Assembly (NCBI GenBank): GCA_903919615.1
Contig: CAIXIX010000339.1
Coordinates: forward strand, 1-33,451
Reading direction: 5' to 3'
Length of the DNA: 33,451 nt
Source: an uncultured Chthonomonas sp.
GTDB lineage: Bacteria > Armatimonadota > Chthonomonadetes > Chthonomonadales > Chthonomonadaceae
The number at the start of each line of letters is the position of its first letter. Within the stretch, counting starts at the first letter, position 1. This document shows, one piece after another, positions 1-7,896 of the stretch. The translations under genes and the position numbers were made by a program. The notes under the pieces were generated by a model. The model worked only from the letters and a program-made list of their open reading frames with translations, did no database searches and was not told the DNA's origin.

Positions 1-763
1 ACCAATCTGCGTGGGCAGCCGCTGCCTGTAGGGATAGACGTGTTTTACCGATACCGGTGGGGCCTGTAACTGTAAGTACTGGCTTTTCACCCTGTCCTAG
101 ATAAGACGCAATTTGCTCAATCTCATAAGCTCTCCCGACAAAGCTCGTTCGCTGCAGTGGGAGATTATGTGGCTGTCCCTCGAGAGTTCGTGGCGGAGGA
201 AAATTACGCAGGACAAGATCGGTGTGGCGCGGCTCAAAGAGGCGTTGCGGCGCACCCATATCTTTAAGGCGATGTGCACCGAGGTCATTCAAATCGACTT
301 TAGGATCCAGGCGGCTGCCTGCCTTCTGAATCACTTCTTCGGTCGCAAGGATCTGGCCGCCATGTGCAGCTTTGCAGGTATTTGCAGCGCGGTTTACGAC
401 GGGACCGAAATAATCCTGGCCATGTACAATGGGTTCGCCAGTATGTAGGCCCATTCTTACGCGAACCTGCCCCGTGTCCGCGGGCCATGGGTACCTCGCC
501 AGGGCCGCTTGTGCGAAAAGGGCGCAATGAACAGCATCTTCAGGGTTACTGAAGGCAATCATAAACGAATCGCCTTCGGTCTTCACCTCATAACCGCCGA
601 AGCGCGTAAAAGCATCTCTTATAACAGCATCGTGCGCTTGCCAGATCGGAATGAACCCGTCACCATGCTCTTCCCAAAGTCTGGATGAACCAACGACGTC
701 GGTGAAAAGAAACGTCACTTCGCCCGCTGGCAACTTAGCTGTTTTGGGCTGATCTGTACTCAT
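1..763 (-). CDS. Class III adenylate/guanylate cyclase fused to an ATPase regulator domain (partial, runs off the left edge)
   Basis: Reading the minus strand from ATG at 761-763 gives 254 complete codons with no stop, so the C-terminus lies outside the window. Residues 12-180 are a class III nucleotide cyclase domain. It has metal-binding aspartates D22 (in FTDVVGSS) and D65 (in KTEGD), purine-selecting K61 and D117 (in QDYFG), and N124. The residue four after N124, normally the catalytic arginine, is N128 (NRAAN). Residues 205-254 begin a P-loop ATPase with Walker A GPTGIGKT at 234-241. Multidomain proteins of this type usually continue into an AAA/NB-ARC-like ATPase and TPR repeats and act as cytoplasmic signalling or transcription regulators; that part is inferred. 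The start overlaps the end of nth by 29 bases, which suggests translational coupling. ATP or GTP preference cannot be settled, though K/D favours ATP. Confidence 0.88.
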   Translation of the reverse strand, partial: MSTDQPKTAKLPAGEVTFLFTDVVGSSRLWEEHGDGFIPIWQAHDAVIRDAFTRFGGYEVKTEGDSFMIAFSNPEDAVHCALFAQAALARYPWPADTGQVRVRMGLHTGEPIVHGQDYFGPVVNRAANTCKAAHGGQILATEEVIQKAGSRLDPKVDLNDLGAHRLKDMGAPQRLFEPRHTDLVLRNFPPPRTLEGQPHNLPLQRTSFVGRAYEIEQIASYLGQGEKPVLTVTGPTGIGKTRLSLQAAAAHADW

Positions 764-1466
764 GAAAATACCATCTGCAGATATCTGTTAACGGGCATTC
801 CGGGCATCGCGGGGTTGGCGCTTTACACACTTTGCGTCCATGCGTTATCAACGCTACATGATACCTGTATGTTAGATCATCCGGAACAAGTTCCTGCAGA
901 ACGTCATGCGCTTTCGCCTCCCCTATTCGCTTTTCTATGAGCCCGATCCGCCAGGAAACCCGGAAGATGTGCGTATCGACCGGCATTACATTACGACCTA
1001 AAGCAAAACACAGAACAATTGCGGCCGTTTTGGGACCAACCCCGGGCAGGCTCATCAGATATTCGCGTCCCTCAGTATCCGTCATCGTATACAACCGGTC
1101 CAATGAGATGCTACCAAAGTCATCTTTGAGTCGGTTGAGAACGGCCTGGATTCTTGGGGACTTGCTGTTAGCCAACCCTCCACGCCGAATGGTTAACGCC
1201 AGCTCTTCTACGTCGGCAGTTCGAACATCTTCCCACTCTCCGTATTTCGCCCGGAGGTCGCGAAAGGCCCTTCCAGAGTTAATATCGGATGTGTGCTGCG
1301 ACAGAATACAGCCAATCAATTCCTCGACCGGCCCGTTATGCGGCTGCCAGTTGGCCACGCCATATAACTCCTCAAGCCTCGAAACGATGATCTCAATCGC
1401 AGCATTGCTTTCCGCCTCAGAATCAATCGCTGCTGGCGAAAGTCCCGTGTTCAATTGTCTTTTCAT
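735..1466 (-). CDS. nth: Endonuclease III, DNA glycosylase/AP lyase
   Basis: The 243-residue protein matches the endonuclease III family, which removes oxidised pyrimidines in base-excision repair and cleaves the abasic site. The helix-hairpin-helix LPGVGPKTA (about 140-148) carries the expected catalytic lysine K146, and the catalytic aspartate is D164 in PVDTHIFRV. The C-terminus has the four-cysteine [4Fe-4S] loop: C214, six residues, C221, two residues, C224, five residues, C230. All active-site elements are present, so the enzyme should be functional. The N-terminal 20 residues are an extension without recognisable motif. It lies upstream of the cyclase gene on the same strand and overlaps its start. 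An A/G-specific MutY role is unlikely given the short length and missing C-terminal domain. Confidence 0.95.
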   Translation of the reverse strand: MKRQLNTGLSPAAIDSEAESNAAIEIIVSRLEELYGVANWQPHNGPVEELIGCILSQHTSDINSGRAFRDLRAKYGEWEDVRTADVEELALTIRRGGLANSKSPRIQAVLNRLKDDFGSISLDRLYTMTDTEGREYLMSLPGVGPKTAAIVLCFALGRNVMPVDTHIFRVSWRIGLIEKRIGEAKAHDVLQELVPDDLTYRYHVALITHGRKVCKAPTPRCPECPLTDICRWYFHEYRSAQNS

Positions 1467-1606
1467 GCTTCAATTTTACAACTAATTCGCCTACTGTCGA
1501 TCGTGTTCTCCACGACTAATACCGGAGATCGGTTATAGCGCAGGATGCTGCCTCGCGGCGATCATTTCGGCTTGAATTGCCTGCGTCTCAAATTACAAAT
1601 AGACTG

Positions 1607-1634
1607 CGGCTCGGATCGTTAACGATCCGAGCCG
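1607..1634. terminator. 28-base perfect palindrome, possible terminator or operator
   Basis: Two 14-base arms (1607-1620 and 1621-1634) are perfectly complementary with no spacer, centred on GTTAAC. It sits about 62 bases after the stop of the minus-strand hypothetical gene and about 140 bases before nth. Neither side has a strong T-run, so an intrinsic terminator is only one reading; a protein-binding palindrome is the other. Confidence 0.5.
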
Positions 1635-1695
1635 AAATCACTACCTGTCGCGATAAACCATTTGAAATTGCACACCGATGTGCAGCAGCTGAACA

Positions 1696-2202
1696 CTATA
1701 AAAGCTGGATTTGTACGGGTACAGTTTGCACTTTTCCTGTCCAGTCGAATTCTGACATCTCGCCCGATTTCGCGCGCGCATCAATTTGCAGCTTAACACT
1801 GTAAGCCCCAGGGACCAAATTGGCAATGTACCAGGTTCCCCCTGCCCCATCCAGTCCAACAACGCGGAACATTCCGTTCGCCTCCCCCTGAACATTGCCT
1901 GAGAGGTCCACAGAACACGTCTGTCCAGGGTCGATCAACTCGGTAAACAACGCAAGGTTTGGCACAGAGTCCCGAGTAGATAGGGTGCGAAATTCAAATC
2001 CGGACGGAGACCGAAGGAAAGTCGAGAACGTCTCAAGCAGAGGAACACGAATCGGCGATCGTTTCCTGTTCGTCATTGTAACAGCCATCGGGACAACGGT
2101 ATGATCAATGCCAATTGGCAGGCGCCAATTTTCAAGCACGCGTAGCCGGAACTCAACACCACCCACGATTACAGGCTTGGACTCTATCATATGTGATGTC
2201 AC
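1696..2202 (-). CDS. Hypothetical protein, probably beta-rich
   Basis: This is an open frame of 168 residues from a GTG at 2200-2202; an ATG at 2188-2190 (residue 5) is an equally good start. I recognise no family. The composition alternates hydrophobic and polar residues with many glycines and prolines, for example VVGLDGAGGTWYIANLVPGA near residues 118-137, which suggests a beta-sandwich. There is no signal peptide or membrane segment, so it looks cytosolic. It is flanked by the secA terminator upstream and a perfect palindrome downstream, which makes it a probable single-gene unit. The ribosome-binding site is weak. The length and amino-acid composition support a real gene, but no function can be given. 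Confidence 0.6.
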   Translation of the reverse strand: MTSHMIESKPVIVGGVEFRLRVLENWRLPIGIDHTVVPMAVTMTNRKRSPIRVPLLETFSTFLRSPSGFEFRTLSTRDSVPNLALFTELIDPGQTCSVDLSGNVQGEANGMFRVVGLDGAGGTWYIANLVPGAYSVKLQIDARAKSGEMSEFDWTGKVQTVPVQIQLL

Positions 2203-2420
2203 TTTCTATTAATAGCTCATTGAACAACCCATCGCAACTTGATGACTTCAGACAACGCAGCTGCTCTGCCGCCATAGATGCTGTAATCGAGATTTGAACG
2301 CGAACTTGCATTCACGTTTCAATCTGCAAGATCAGTAACCACATTTTAACAATTTATTACAGTAATATCAATACACGATAAGAGACAGCGTGATTACGCG
2401 TTAGAAAACTGAGGCTAACA

Positions 2421-2457
2421 CAAAATAAAATGAGGATACCGAAGTATCGGTACCCTC
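2421..2457 (-). terminator. Rho-independent terminator of secA
   Basis: An 11-base-pair stem (2432-2442 with 2447-2457) with a four-base loop lies 13 bases after the secA stop. On the minus strand it contains one G-U pair and is followed by an AT-rich tail (ATTTTATTTT), as expected for an intrinsic terminator. Confidence 0.85.
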
Positions 2458-2470
2458 AAAAAGCCAGCCG

Positions 2471-5400
2471 CTATTTACCGTGGCACTTCTTGTACTTTTG
2501 GCCGCTTCCACACCAACATGGGTCGTTTCTACCGCCCTTCCAGTTTGCTGGTGCGCCGTCTTTTCCCCGTGCGCCTCCACCAAGCAGATCGTCCTCATCA
2601 AAGTTAGTCGATATCATTCTTGGCTGATTTGGGATCGGTTCTGTCGGGAATTTTGGCAAGTTCTCAGGCAGCTTAATCACTTGTGGTGGCGGTGGTGTTG
2701 GATCGGCCGGCGGCTCGATGACAATCTGGATACGCATTACGTTACGTACTATATCATCCTGGATTGACTGCTGCATCCTCTCGAACTCATCGAAGGCCTC
2801 TTTCTGATAAATCAGCAGTGGATCCTTCTGCTCATACCCACGTAGGCCAATGCCTTCTCGCAAGTAATCCATGTTTGCGAGATGCTCCATCCAGCGAGAA
2901 TTGACAGCGCGCAATGCCATCCAGCGCTCAATGTTGCTCATTGTGCCTTCGCCCTGCAGCGCGTCTAACTCTTGCTCTTTGGACTCGTACACCTTCAAGA
3001 CATGATTCGAAAGCATGTCGATCAGGCCGGAAGCAGACTTGCCGTGCAGGTCGTCAACCGACAACACTGGCGAAAGCACAAAGTAGCCATCAAGCTCCAC
3101 AAACAGCTCGTCGAGGTTCCACGCATCCTGAGGCTGATCAGGGGGCGTAGCGAGCCTCACCAGATCCTCAATCGTATTCGTAATGAACGAAGTTATGGTT
3201 GGACGGAGGTCAACTCCCTCGAGAATTCGTCGGCGCTCCTTATAGATAAGTTCGCGCTGCCTATTCATCACGTCATCGTAATTGAGAACATGTTTTCGCG
3301 ACTCAAAGTAGTGTTCTTCCACTTTCCGCTGAGCACGCTGTATCATCGGAGAGAGGATCTTACTGTCCATTCCGAGGTGCTCTTCCCATGTCTTCAAGAA
3401 CGGGTGGCTCGCCCTATCACCGAACAGTCTCCACAATTCATCCTCAAGTGAAACCATAAATCGACTTTCACCAGGATCGCCCTGGCGGCCTGCGCGCCCG
3501 CGCAGCTGGTTGTCGATTCGCCTGCTCTCATGTCTCTCAGTTCCAAGGATGAATAGTCCACCAAGTGAGCGAACTTCCGCTGCTGCGGCTTTGTGCTCTT
3601 CATCTGTCAATGCACCTGTAGTTACGGCCTCAAGTACCCGTGGCCGCCCATAGCGCATATAACTCTGTTCCTCTTCTTCGCCTTCAGCATCCGCGGGATC
3701 AGTGGCGTCATCGCTCATTAGCGCTTCGGCTGCAGTCAGCGATTTTAAGCTGCCATCCACCGGGGGCAACTCTTGATTAATGTGCTTGCCTCCGAGGAGA
3801 ATGTCGACGCCACGACCAGCCATGTTAGTAGCAATAGTAACGGCGCCTTTACGTCCCGCCTCGGCAATAATTATCGCTTCCTTCTCATGGAACTTTGCAT
3901 TAAGGATCCTATGCTCAATGCCATGGGTCAGCGCCTCTTCAAGCCGTTCATAGTCCTTTTCTGCAACCTCAAAGATCCGCGCGATCTCATTCATGTTTTC
4001 AGGAGTAAGCGGATCAGGATCAATCCCAAGCTCCTTTAGAATCGGCTTCAATCTTGATTGAGTAAGCGCCGGCCGCATAACACGGTTGCCTTTCTCATCT
4101 TGAGCTACGCTGGCCTCCATGCGCTCATTCAGAACCTGGGTAATATCGCGCTTTTTATTTACGTCGAGCGACTTACTGCCTTCCATCTTATTTCGCGCTA
4201 CTTCAATTAGGCAAAGAGTGGCCAGAGTCTGCGGGCCAACGCGCGCGCTCACTCGCTCACTCATCTCGATCGACCGCGTTCCAACCAGTACAGGCTGCTG
4301 CTTACAGTAGACCCGCAGTATCTCCGCCGCGATGCCGCGAAGCTTCGGCTCTTCCGCCTTAAAAATGAGATCCGGGTGGTCAAGTCGCACAATATCCCTG
4401 TTTGTCGGAACAAGCACAACATCCAGAGCGTAGATCTTTCGGAACTCATCTTCTTCGGTCTTTGCCGTTCCTGTCATTCCAGCCAGCTTGCTATACAGTC
4501 GGAAGTAGTTCTGGAATGTAATAGTCGCCAGTGTCTGCGACTCATTCTTGACATCGACGTGCTCTTTGGCTTCGATTGCCTGATGCAGACCATCCGAGTA
4601 TCGTCGACCGAACATCAAACGTCCCGTGTTCTCGTCGACGATGATGATCTCCGGACCATTGGCCGGATCGGTCGTCTTTACAACATAATCAATGTCTTTG
4701 CGGAATACGCCATGAGCCTTCATAGAAGCAGTTAGATAGTGCATCATCTCCTGGTTGTCGGAAATGTTGTCGATACCTAAAGCCTTCTCAATAAAGGCTA
4801 CGCCCGCATCTGTTATCGTTGCTGTCTTCTGCTTCTCATCAACAACGTAGTGGATATCAGCTTTAAGTTTATCGGCGTCGGGATTGTCTTTGTCCTTTTT
4901 GGGGTCATCAATTCCACGTCGCATCTGCGATACTACACGATCGATAATCACGTAGTTCTCAGTGGACTGTTCCACCATTCCCGAGATAATGAGTGGCGTG
5001 CGTGCCTCGTCAATGAGGATCGAGTCAACTTCATCAACAATGGCATAGTGGAGCTCTGGCTGAACTAGCTCGCCACTTGAGAAAGCCATATTGTCGTACA
5101 GGTAATCGAATCCGTATTCGTTGTTTGTGCCATACGTAATATCTGCAGCGTAAGCCTCAGCCCGAGTAATTTTTCTCGCGTTATCAAATCGAGGATCAGA
5201 GTCGCGGTAATCCGGATCGTACATATATGAGCCGCGTTCAGAACCTGTCTCGGCAGACTGCCCCTGAATAATTCCAACACTCATACCCAACAAATGATAT
5301 ATGGGACCGTTCCACACGGCGTCACGCTTGGAAAGGTAGTCATTGGCGGTTACAAGGTGCGCGCCCTTACCCAACAATGCATTTAAGTAGATTGGACATG

Positions 5401-5818
5401 TTGCAACTAACGTCTTGCCTTCACCAGTTCTCATCTCCGCGATGCGCCCATCGTGTAGAACCATTCCACCGATTAGCTGCACAGGATAGTGCCGCAGTCC
5501 GATTGTCCTTTTTGAGGCTTCACGTACGAGGGCAAACGCCTCTTCAAGAACCGAGTCGAGAACGGGAGTGTATATCTTACGATCTTCTTCACGCCGACGA
5601 GCATCAGTGAGTGTGTCCCACTCAATGGCGGCAGCCTCGAGCTTCTGTCGATAATCTTTTTGTACTCGTTCCCTGAGTTGGTTGGACCGCTCACGCAACT
5701 GCTCATCGGTAAGTTTGACCAGAGCGGGCTCAAGGGCGTCTATACGGTTTGCCACCACCCTGTATCTGGCGATGTCTCGTGCATTGCCGTCGAACCAGTT
5801 CTTTATAAAAGCGACCAT
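2471..5818 (-). CDS. secA: Preprotein translocase ATPase SecA, with large insertions
   Basis: SecA is the ATP-driven motor that pushes unfolded preproteins through SecYEG. Visible elements, in order: Walker A MRTGEGKT (129-136), DEVD box (262-265), GMTGTA (447-452), the second nucleotide-binding domain starting PVLVGTRS (509), the arginine-rich GTERHESRRIDNQLRGRAGR (759-778), and the C-terminal zinc motif CWCGSGQKYKKCH (1101-1113). The preprotein cross-linking and scaffold regions are intact. The protein has 1,115 residues against about 800-900 usually. Most of the excess is an insertion of roughly 110 residues within NBD2 (about 522-635), between VLVGTRSIEMSE and HRILNAKFHE, and an enlarged acidic stretch (about 678-749, containing EGEEEE). 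A proline-rich linker precedes the zinc motif. The start ATG has CCGAGGA 12 bases upstream. The gene is transcribed alone and ends at a clear terminator. Confidence 0.97.
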   Translation of the reverse strand: MVAFIKNWFDGNARDIARYRVVANRIDALEPALVKLTDEQLRERSNQLRERVQKDYRQKLEAAAIEWDTLTDARRREEDRKIYTPVLDSVLEEAFALVREASKRTIGLRHYPVQLIGGMVLHDGRIAEMRTGEGKTLVATCPIYLNALLGKGAHLVTANDYLSKRDAVWNGPIYHLLGMSVGIIQGQSAETGSERGSYMYDPDYRDSDPRFDNARKITRAEAYAADITYGTNNEYGFDYLYDNMAFSSGELVQPELHYAIVDEVDSILIDEARTPLIISGMVEQSTENYVIIDRVVSQMRRGIDDPKKDKDNPDADKLKADIHYVVDEKQKTATITDAGVAFIEKALGIDNISDNQEMMHYLTASMKAHGVFRKDIDYVVKTTDPANGPEIIIVDENTGRLMFGRRYSDGLHQAIEAKEHVDVKNESQTLATITFQNYFRLYSKLAGMTGTAKTEEDEFRKIYALDVVLVPTNRDIVRLDHPDLIFKAEEPKLRGIAAEILRVYCKQQPVLVGTRSIEMSERVSARVGPQTLATLCLIEVARNKMEGSKSLDVNKKRDITQVLNERMEASVAQDEKGNRVMRPALTQSRLKPILKELGIDPDPLTPENMNEIARIFEVAEKDYERLEEALTHGIEHRILNAKFHEKEAIIIAEAGRKGAVTIATNMAGRGVDILLGGKHINQELPPVDGSLKSLTAAEALMSDDATDPADAEGEEEEQSYMRYGRPRVLEAVTTGALTDEEHKAAAAEVRSLGGLFILGTERHESRRIDNQLRGRAGRQGDPGESRFMVSLEDELWRLFGDRASHPFLKTWEEHLGMDSKILSPMIQRAQRKVEEHYFESRKHVLNYDDVMNRQRELIYKERRRILEGVDLRPTITSFITNTIEDLVRLATPPDQPQDAWNLDELFVELDGYFVLSPVLSVDDLHGKSASGLIDMLSNHVLKVYESKEQELDALQGEGTMSNIERWMALRAVNSRWMEHLANMDYLREGIGLRGYEQKDPLLIYQKEAFDEFERMQQSIQDDIVRNVMRIQIVIEPPADPTPPPPQVIKLPENLPKFPTEPIPNQPRMISTNFDEDDLLGGGARGKDGAPANWKGGRNDPCWCGSGQKYKKCHGK

Positions 5819-5830
5819 AGCTTAAGAAGT

Positions 5831-5865
5831 TCCTCGGAGTTAGCAGACTTTAACGGGATAGTATA
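5831..5865 (-). promoter_or_regulatory. secA -10 element and ribosome-binding site
   Basis: On the minus strand a TATACT hexamer (5860-5865) lies about 42 bases upstream of the secA ATG, and a CCGAGGA ribosome-binding site (5831-5837) lies 12 bases upstream. No convincing -35 hexamer is seen. On the plus strand TATAAT at 5936-5941 could serve the divergent secreted protein gene. Confidence 0.45.
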
Positions 5866-6025
5866 CCATTCTCCCCTACGAAATGAACGAGGCAAATCGT
5901 TTCGCAAAAGGCGCATTGCTCCACTTCAACCTTGGTATAATCATCCTAGCAGTTTGCATAACTTACAGCTTTACCCAGCGCTCTCGAAACCGCCAGAGTG
6001 CGACCGCAGTGGGATTATACACAAG

Positions 6026-6544
6026 ATGAAGAGAGCCGTCATAGTGTTTTGCGCATTGCTGGGAGCGACTATTGCCAGCGCAATTACATCCACTCCTGCG
6101 AATGCAGACCCCGAAGTTGAAGCTTTTCAGGCAATCAGCGCAGCTTACGTCCGGTGCGATCTGGCAGCAGCATCGCGCGATGTGCTTGGGACGCTCGCTA
6201 TTGATACGGCAAACTATCAAATCGTTAACGCTAACGGCAAAGTTTATTTTCACAATGGGCCGGAGATGATTGCGCAGTACAAGAAAACGTATGAGGCTGT
6301 CAGCCAGGTTCGACAGAAAACAAATCTTCAAAAGCTAACTTTACAGCCGGGATTTGCAAAAGCAACCGTCATTCAGCGGCTGCAATTGAGTGCGATCGAT
6401 CCGCAGGTGAACAAATGGCGCACCTGGATCATCGACTGGAAAATGGAAGATATCTGGGTTCGTGAAGCCGGTATCTGGAAGCGTAAGCGGAGCGTTATGC
6501 TTAACCAGACAAGCACAAAAAGGCTTGGCCAGGCTAGCGACTAA
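6026..6544 (+). CDS. Secreted NTF2/SnoaL-like protein
   Basis: The frame is open further upstream, but ATG at 6026 begins a classical signal peptide: KR, a hydrophobic core (residues 4-19), and a likely cleavage site ANA before D28. This gives a 172-residue precursor. The mature part resembles NTF2-like (SnoaL/DUF4440) proteins: an early helical region, then AIDTANYQIVNANGKVYFHNGP, and a late EDIWVREAGIWKRKRS strand pair in the place where this fold has its D-x-W...G-x-W sequence. The fold binds small hydrophobic ligands or serves as an enzyme, but no catalytic residues can be assigned. The gene is divergent from secA with about 207 bases between them. The ribosome-binding site is weak. Fold assignment is from pattern only. 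Confidence 0.7.
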   Translation: MKRAVIVFCALLGATIASAITSTPANADPEVEAFQAISAAYVRCDLAAASRDVLGTLAIDTANYQIVNANGKVYFHNGPEMIAQYKKTYEAVSQVRQKTNLQKLTLQPGFAKATVIQRLQLSAIDPQVNKWRTWIIDWKMEDIWVREAGIWKRKRSVMLNQTSTKRLGQASD

Positions 6545-6633
6545 GCTGCTTACCGGATTGGTATGTGAATTTGATTACGAACGCTACCAGCATAAACCCG
6601 AGTTTAATTTGAACACCATCGAGAGGTAACGAT

Positions 6634-7626
6634 ATGCGTTTCGACGTTTTTGGAATGTGCAACCCTTTGTTTGATATCCAGGCAGAAATATCAGATGATG
6701 TTCTTGCAGGGTTGGGATTTGAAAAGGGCACGATGCGACTAATCGACGAAGGCGAGCAAAAGCGCCTAGTTGCAACTATCTATGAGAACATCGTGAACGC
6801 AGAGTCGGGAGGTTCAGGAGCCAATACAATGATTGGCCTGGCGCAGCTCGGCGGCAGCGGATGCTTCACGGGCAAGCTTGGAAATGATGAGCATGGTGTC
6901 CTCTATGCTCAAAGCCTCACTTCACGAAATGTACATTTGCCGGCCATAGTTGGTAACGGGACTACCGGCATCTGTGTGGTGCTCATCACTCCGGACGCAG
7001 AAAGAACACTTTGCACGTTTCTAGGAATTAGTCGCGAGCTAGGGCCAGATGATCTGGATAGGGATTCAATCGCATCCAGCAAGTACATCTACATCACGGG
7101 TTACCTTTGGGATACCGAGTCTCAACAGGCAGCCGTGGTTCGCGCCATGGAAATTGCAAAGGAACATGGTGTGAAAGTCGCGCTTAGCCTGTCAGATCCA
7201 TTCTGCGTTGGCCGCCATAAAGAGGCATTCCTAAGCTTGACGGAGCAGTACGTCGATCTCCTCATCGGCAACCATGAGGAGATGCAGGCGCTAACTGGCT
7301 GCAGTACGCCAGAAGCAGCTATTTTGGCGACATCATCGATCGCAGACATGGCTGCAGTTACAGTAGGAGCAAAGGGTTCAATAATTCGAAGCGGCAATTC
7401 TCTATGTGCCATCGGCGGCTTTCAAGTTGACCCCGTAGATACGACGGGCGCGGGCGATATGTATGCCGCGGGCTTGCTCTACGGATTAACACACGACCTC
7501 AGCATTGAGCATACAGGCAAGTTGGCCGGCTACGTCGCGTCACGAGTTGTCGCTTCGCTTGGCCCGAGGCTTTCAAGTCTGGACGACGATTACGTAACAG
7601 GGCTACTCACGCGTAAACCTTCTTAA
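6634..7626 (+). CDS. PfkB-family carbohydrate/nucleoside kinase (adenosine kinase-like)
   Basis: The 330-residue protein is a ribokinase-fold sugar or nucleoside kinase. It shows the N-terminal substrate-binding region with SGGSGANTMIGLAQLGG (58-74), the inner GNHEEMQ motif (212-218), and the C-terminal signature DTTGAGDMYAAG (269-280), where D275 is the expected catalytic base and GAG forms the anion hole. Length and the early MCNPLFDIQAEI segment are closest to the adenosine kinase-like branch, which phosphorylates adenosine or related sugars with ATP; the exact substrate is not readable. A GAGAGG ribosome-binding site precedes the ATG. A weak hairpin (CCAAC-TAAAA-GTTGG) follows at 7651-7665. 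Confidence 0.9.
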   Translation: MRFDVFGMCNPLFDIQAEISDDVLAGLGFEKGTMRLIDEGEQKRLVATIYENIVNAESGGSGANTMIGLAQLGGSGCFTGKLGNDEHGVLYAQSLTSRNVHLPAIVGNGTTGICVVLITPDAERTLCTFLGISRELGPDDLDRDSIASSKYIYITGYLWDTESQQAAVVRAMEIAKEHGVKVALSLSDPFCVGRHKEAFLSLTEQYVDLLIGNHEEMQALTGCSTPEAAILATSSIADMAAVTVGAKGSIIRSGNSLCAIGGFQVDPVDTTGAGDMYAAGLLYGLTHDLSIEHTGKLAGYVASRVVASLGPRLSSLDDDYVTGLLTRKPS

Positions 7627-7734
7627 TAACAATGAAGTTGCCGAAAAAGGCCAACTAAAAGTTGGTTCTTGTCAAAACCGTGCCGAAAGCGATCACTTTT
7701 CAACAAATCTAGTAGGTGTTGGATCGAAATTTAC

Positions 7735-7770
7735 TGTAAAACAATACGAATGTCGAATATACTATTGTTT
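7735..7770 (+). promoter_or_regulatory. Putative promoter with inverted-repeat operator upstream of the HTH-TPR gene
   Basis: AAACAATA (7739-7746) and TATTGTTT (7763-7770) form an inverted repeat with a 16-base spacer. A -10-like TATACT (7758-7763) touches the right arm, and the weak hexamer TGTAAA (7735-7740) is 17 bases before it. The arrangement would suit autoregulation by the downstream regulator; this is inference. Confidence 0.35.
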
Positions 7771-7896
7771 CTGTTATTCGCGCTGGCTAAGGGGGTCGGG
7801 GGTTAGGTTGTCCTTCCCCGGGTCGGACTGTTGTGCTATTACTGAAGCAATACTGGTCTCGATTTGAAAGTTCACCTGGCCCAAGGAGAGAATACG

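Noticed and set aside
937-1485. 182-codon plus-strand frame opposite nth
   Set aside because: It is antisense to a well-supported gene and its translation has no recognisable features.
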